Assembly: GCA_013398175.1 (NCBI GenBank)
Contig: VZRZ01001925.1
Span: 2,326,212 to 2,390,211, forward strand
Direction of reading: 5' to 3'
From: Climacteris rufus
Taxonomy: Eukaryota; Chordata; Aves; Passeriformes; Climacteridae
Length of the DNA: 64,000 bases
Of this stretch, positions 62,977 through 64,000 are shown in pieces. Every line of letters begins with the position of its first letter. Within the stretch, counting starts at the first letter, position 1. A program made the translations under genes and the position numbers. The notes under the pieces are model-generated. The model did no database searches. It worked only from the letters and a program-made list of their open reading frames with translations, and was not told the origin of the DNA.

Positions 62977-64000
62977 TTCTGGCTGGCGGGTGATCAGCAG
63001 AGATCTGGCAGGTGTCACAGTGTCTGCCACCACCCACATGGCTGGGAGGCTTCACTCAGGTGCCTCCAGGAGTTTTGGCTGTATTTGGGATGGGGATCCA
63101 CTGGCTGGGAGTAAGCTCAGTTTTTCCTGGTGTCTAAGTCAGCAAGTCCAACACCCACACAGGAGAACAGGCTCCTCTGCAGAGCAGCCCTGTGAAACTC
63201 AGCAGTTTTGGTTTGCAAGGGGACCTATGAAAATATTTTTGGTGTCAGTTTTCCTGGATGATACAAGCTTGTGAAAATTGAAGGCAAGCACTAACTTCCC
63301 TGTTCCGGAGCAGTTGTTGCTTCAAAAAAAAAAAAAAAACCTGAAACCAGGAGAATGTCATGGGAACGCTCCTGAGGCCCCTCAGCCGGGAGGTGGTAGG
63401 AGACTTGCAATAACACATTCATTCATTTGAAAGGTTGTTTAGGAGGTAAAGCCACTTCCTATGTAGACGTCTACACTGAGGCAAAAAGAGTAGAAGAGTG
63501 GCTACTTCACAGGGTTTTTTTAATGTAAGAAAGCCCATTTTTAGTGCAAAAAACTTCAGCTGTCTATGAGTACCAGGCATTCCTTTAGAAAAGCTGATGT
63601 AAACATAGATAGCTGTTAAAGATTTCATGAGATCCCACTAGTATGTGTTGTGCATTTATCTAATGAGATCACATAGGTTCTCCTCTCAGCACCTCCTCCT
63701 CTATGAAATCAGGCACCTTCCCTGCTCCAGCTAGGCCCCCAGATTAATATTGCCTTGACATAATTGTTCATTCAACACGACTGCTAATTTGTCAGTGGAG
63801 CTATCCCAGGGTCTTGCTCCAAGAGATATGAAAACAATAACCTTGTGACCAAGAGACAGGCCTAATGTTTTCACTGCTAAACTGTTGAAAGGGTATTTTA
63901 TGTGAAGGAGAAGGGAATGAGTCATCAAGCAAGGGGGTACAGGGTTAGTACTTCTGAAAAGAAAGAAAGAAAAGGAGTATAAAAACACCCAAGTTATCCT
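62977..64000. other. Anonymous non-coding sequence with poly-A run
   Basis: A 16-A run lies at 63324-63339. The window ends in a gaaaagaaagaaagaaaagg purine tract (63956-63975). Frames are below 90 codons apart from the CR1-overlapping one. No gene seen. Confidence 0.55.

Noticed and set aside
62864..63274. 136-codon plus-strand open frame
   Set aside because: It runs antisense through a CR1 3' end, which explains the sequence.

Overview
The window looks like a stretch of a bird nuclear genome with no intact protein-coding gene that I can support. Three kinds of evidence point to a bird. Two fragments closely follow the avian CR1 LINE 3' end (62766-62976 minus, 54838-54895 plus). A third fragment encodes a CR1-type reverse-transcriptase motif on the minus strand (28994-29130). 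Ancient amniote repeats (four MIR-like SINE fragments and several near-palindromic MITE-like copies) are scattered through otherwise single-copy, fairly AT-rich sequence with few CpGs. The order or family of bird cannot be fixed from the sequence. The longest open frames (185, 164, 162, 146 and 139 codons) show no recognisable domain, and their length is ordinary for chance in 64 kb.

Layout. 1-6.1 kb: anonymous sequence with a 42-base assembly gap inside a poly-A run at 4655-4696. 6.1-6.7 kb: an AT-rich, repeat-poor block rich in homeodomain-type TAAT/ATTA cores, interrupted by a short CA repeat; a candidate conserved non-coding element. 7.05-7.13 kb: MIR. 9.26-9.34 kb: MITE-like copy. 17.9-18.0 kb, minus strand: a 93-bp interval encoding one C2H2 zinc-finger-like unit with an internal stop, flanked by AG and GT; the most gene-like signal in the window, and apparently dead. 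18.87-18.90 kb: second gap, in poly-T. 22.24-22.37 and 28.15-28.27 kb: MIR. 26.4-27.3 kb: candidate non-coding elements followed by an L2/CR1-L3-like tail. 29.0-29.1 kb: CR1 reverse-transcriptase remnant. 31.16-31.23 kb: a 32-bp tandem duplication. 36.7 kb: MITE-like palindrome. 38.19-38.29 kb: CTAT microsatellite with inverted-repeat potential. 55.7-56.1 kb: another candidate element. 57.1-57.25 kb: MIR. 57.87-58.06 kb: small CpG-richer patch. 62.8-63.0 kb: CR1.

There are no operons, CRISPR arrays, bacterial genes or recognisable tRNA/rRNA genes, and I found no previously undescribed multi-gene system. The density of candidate regulatory blocks and the lack of exons would fit a gene desert or a long intron, but that is inference: conservation across birds and transcript data would have to decide it.
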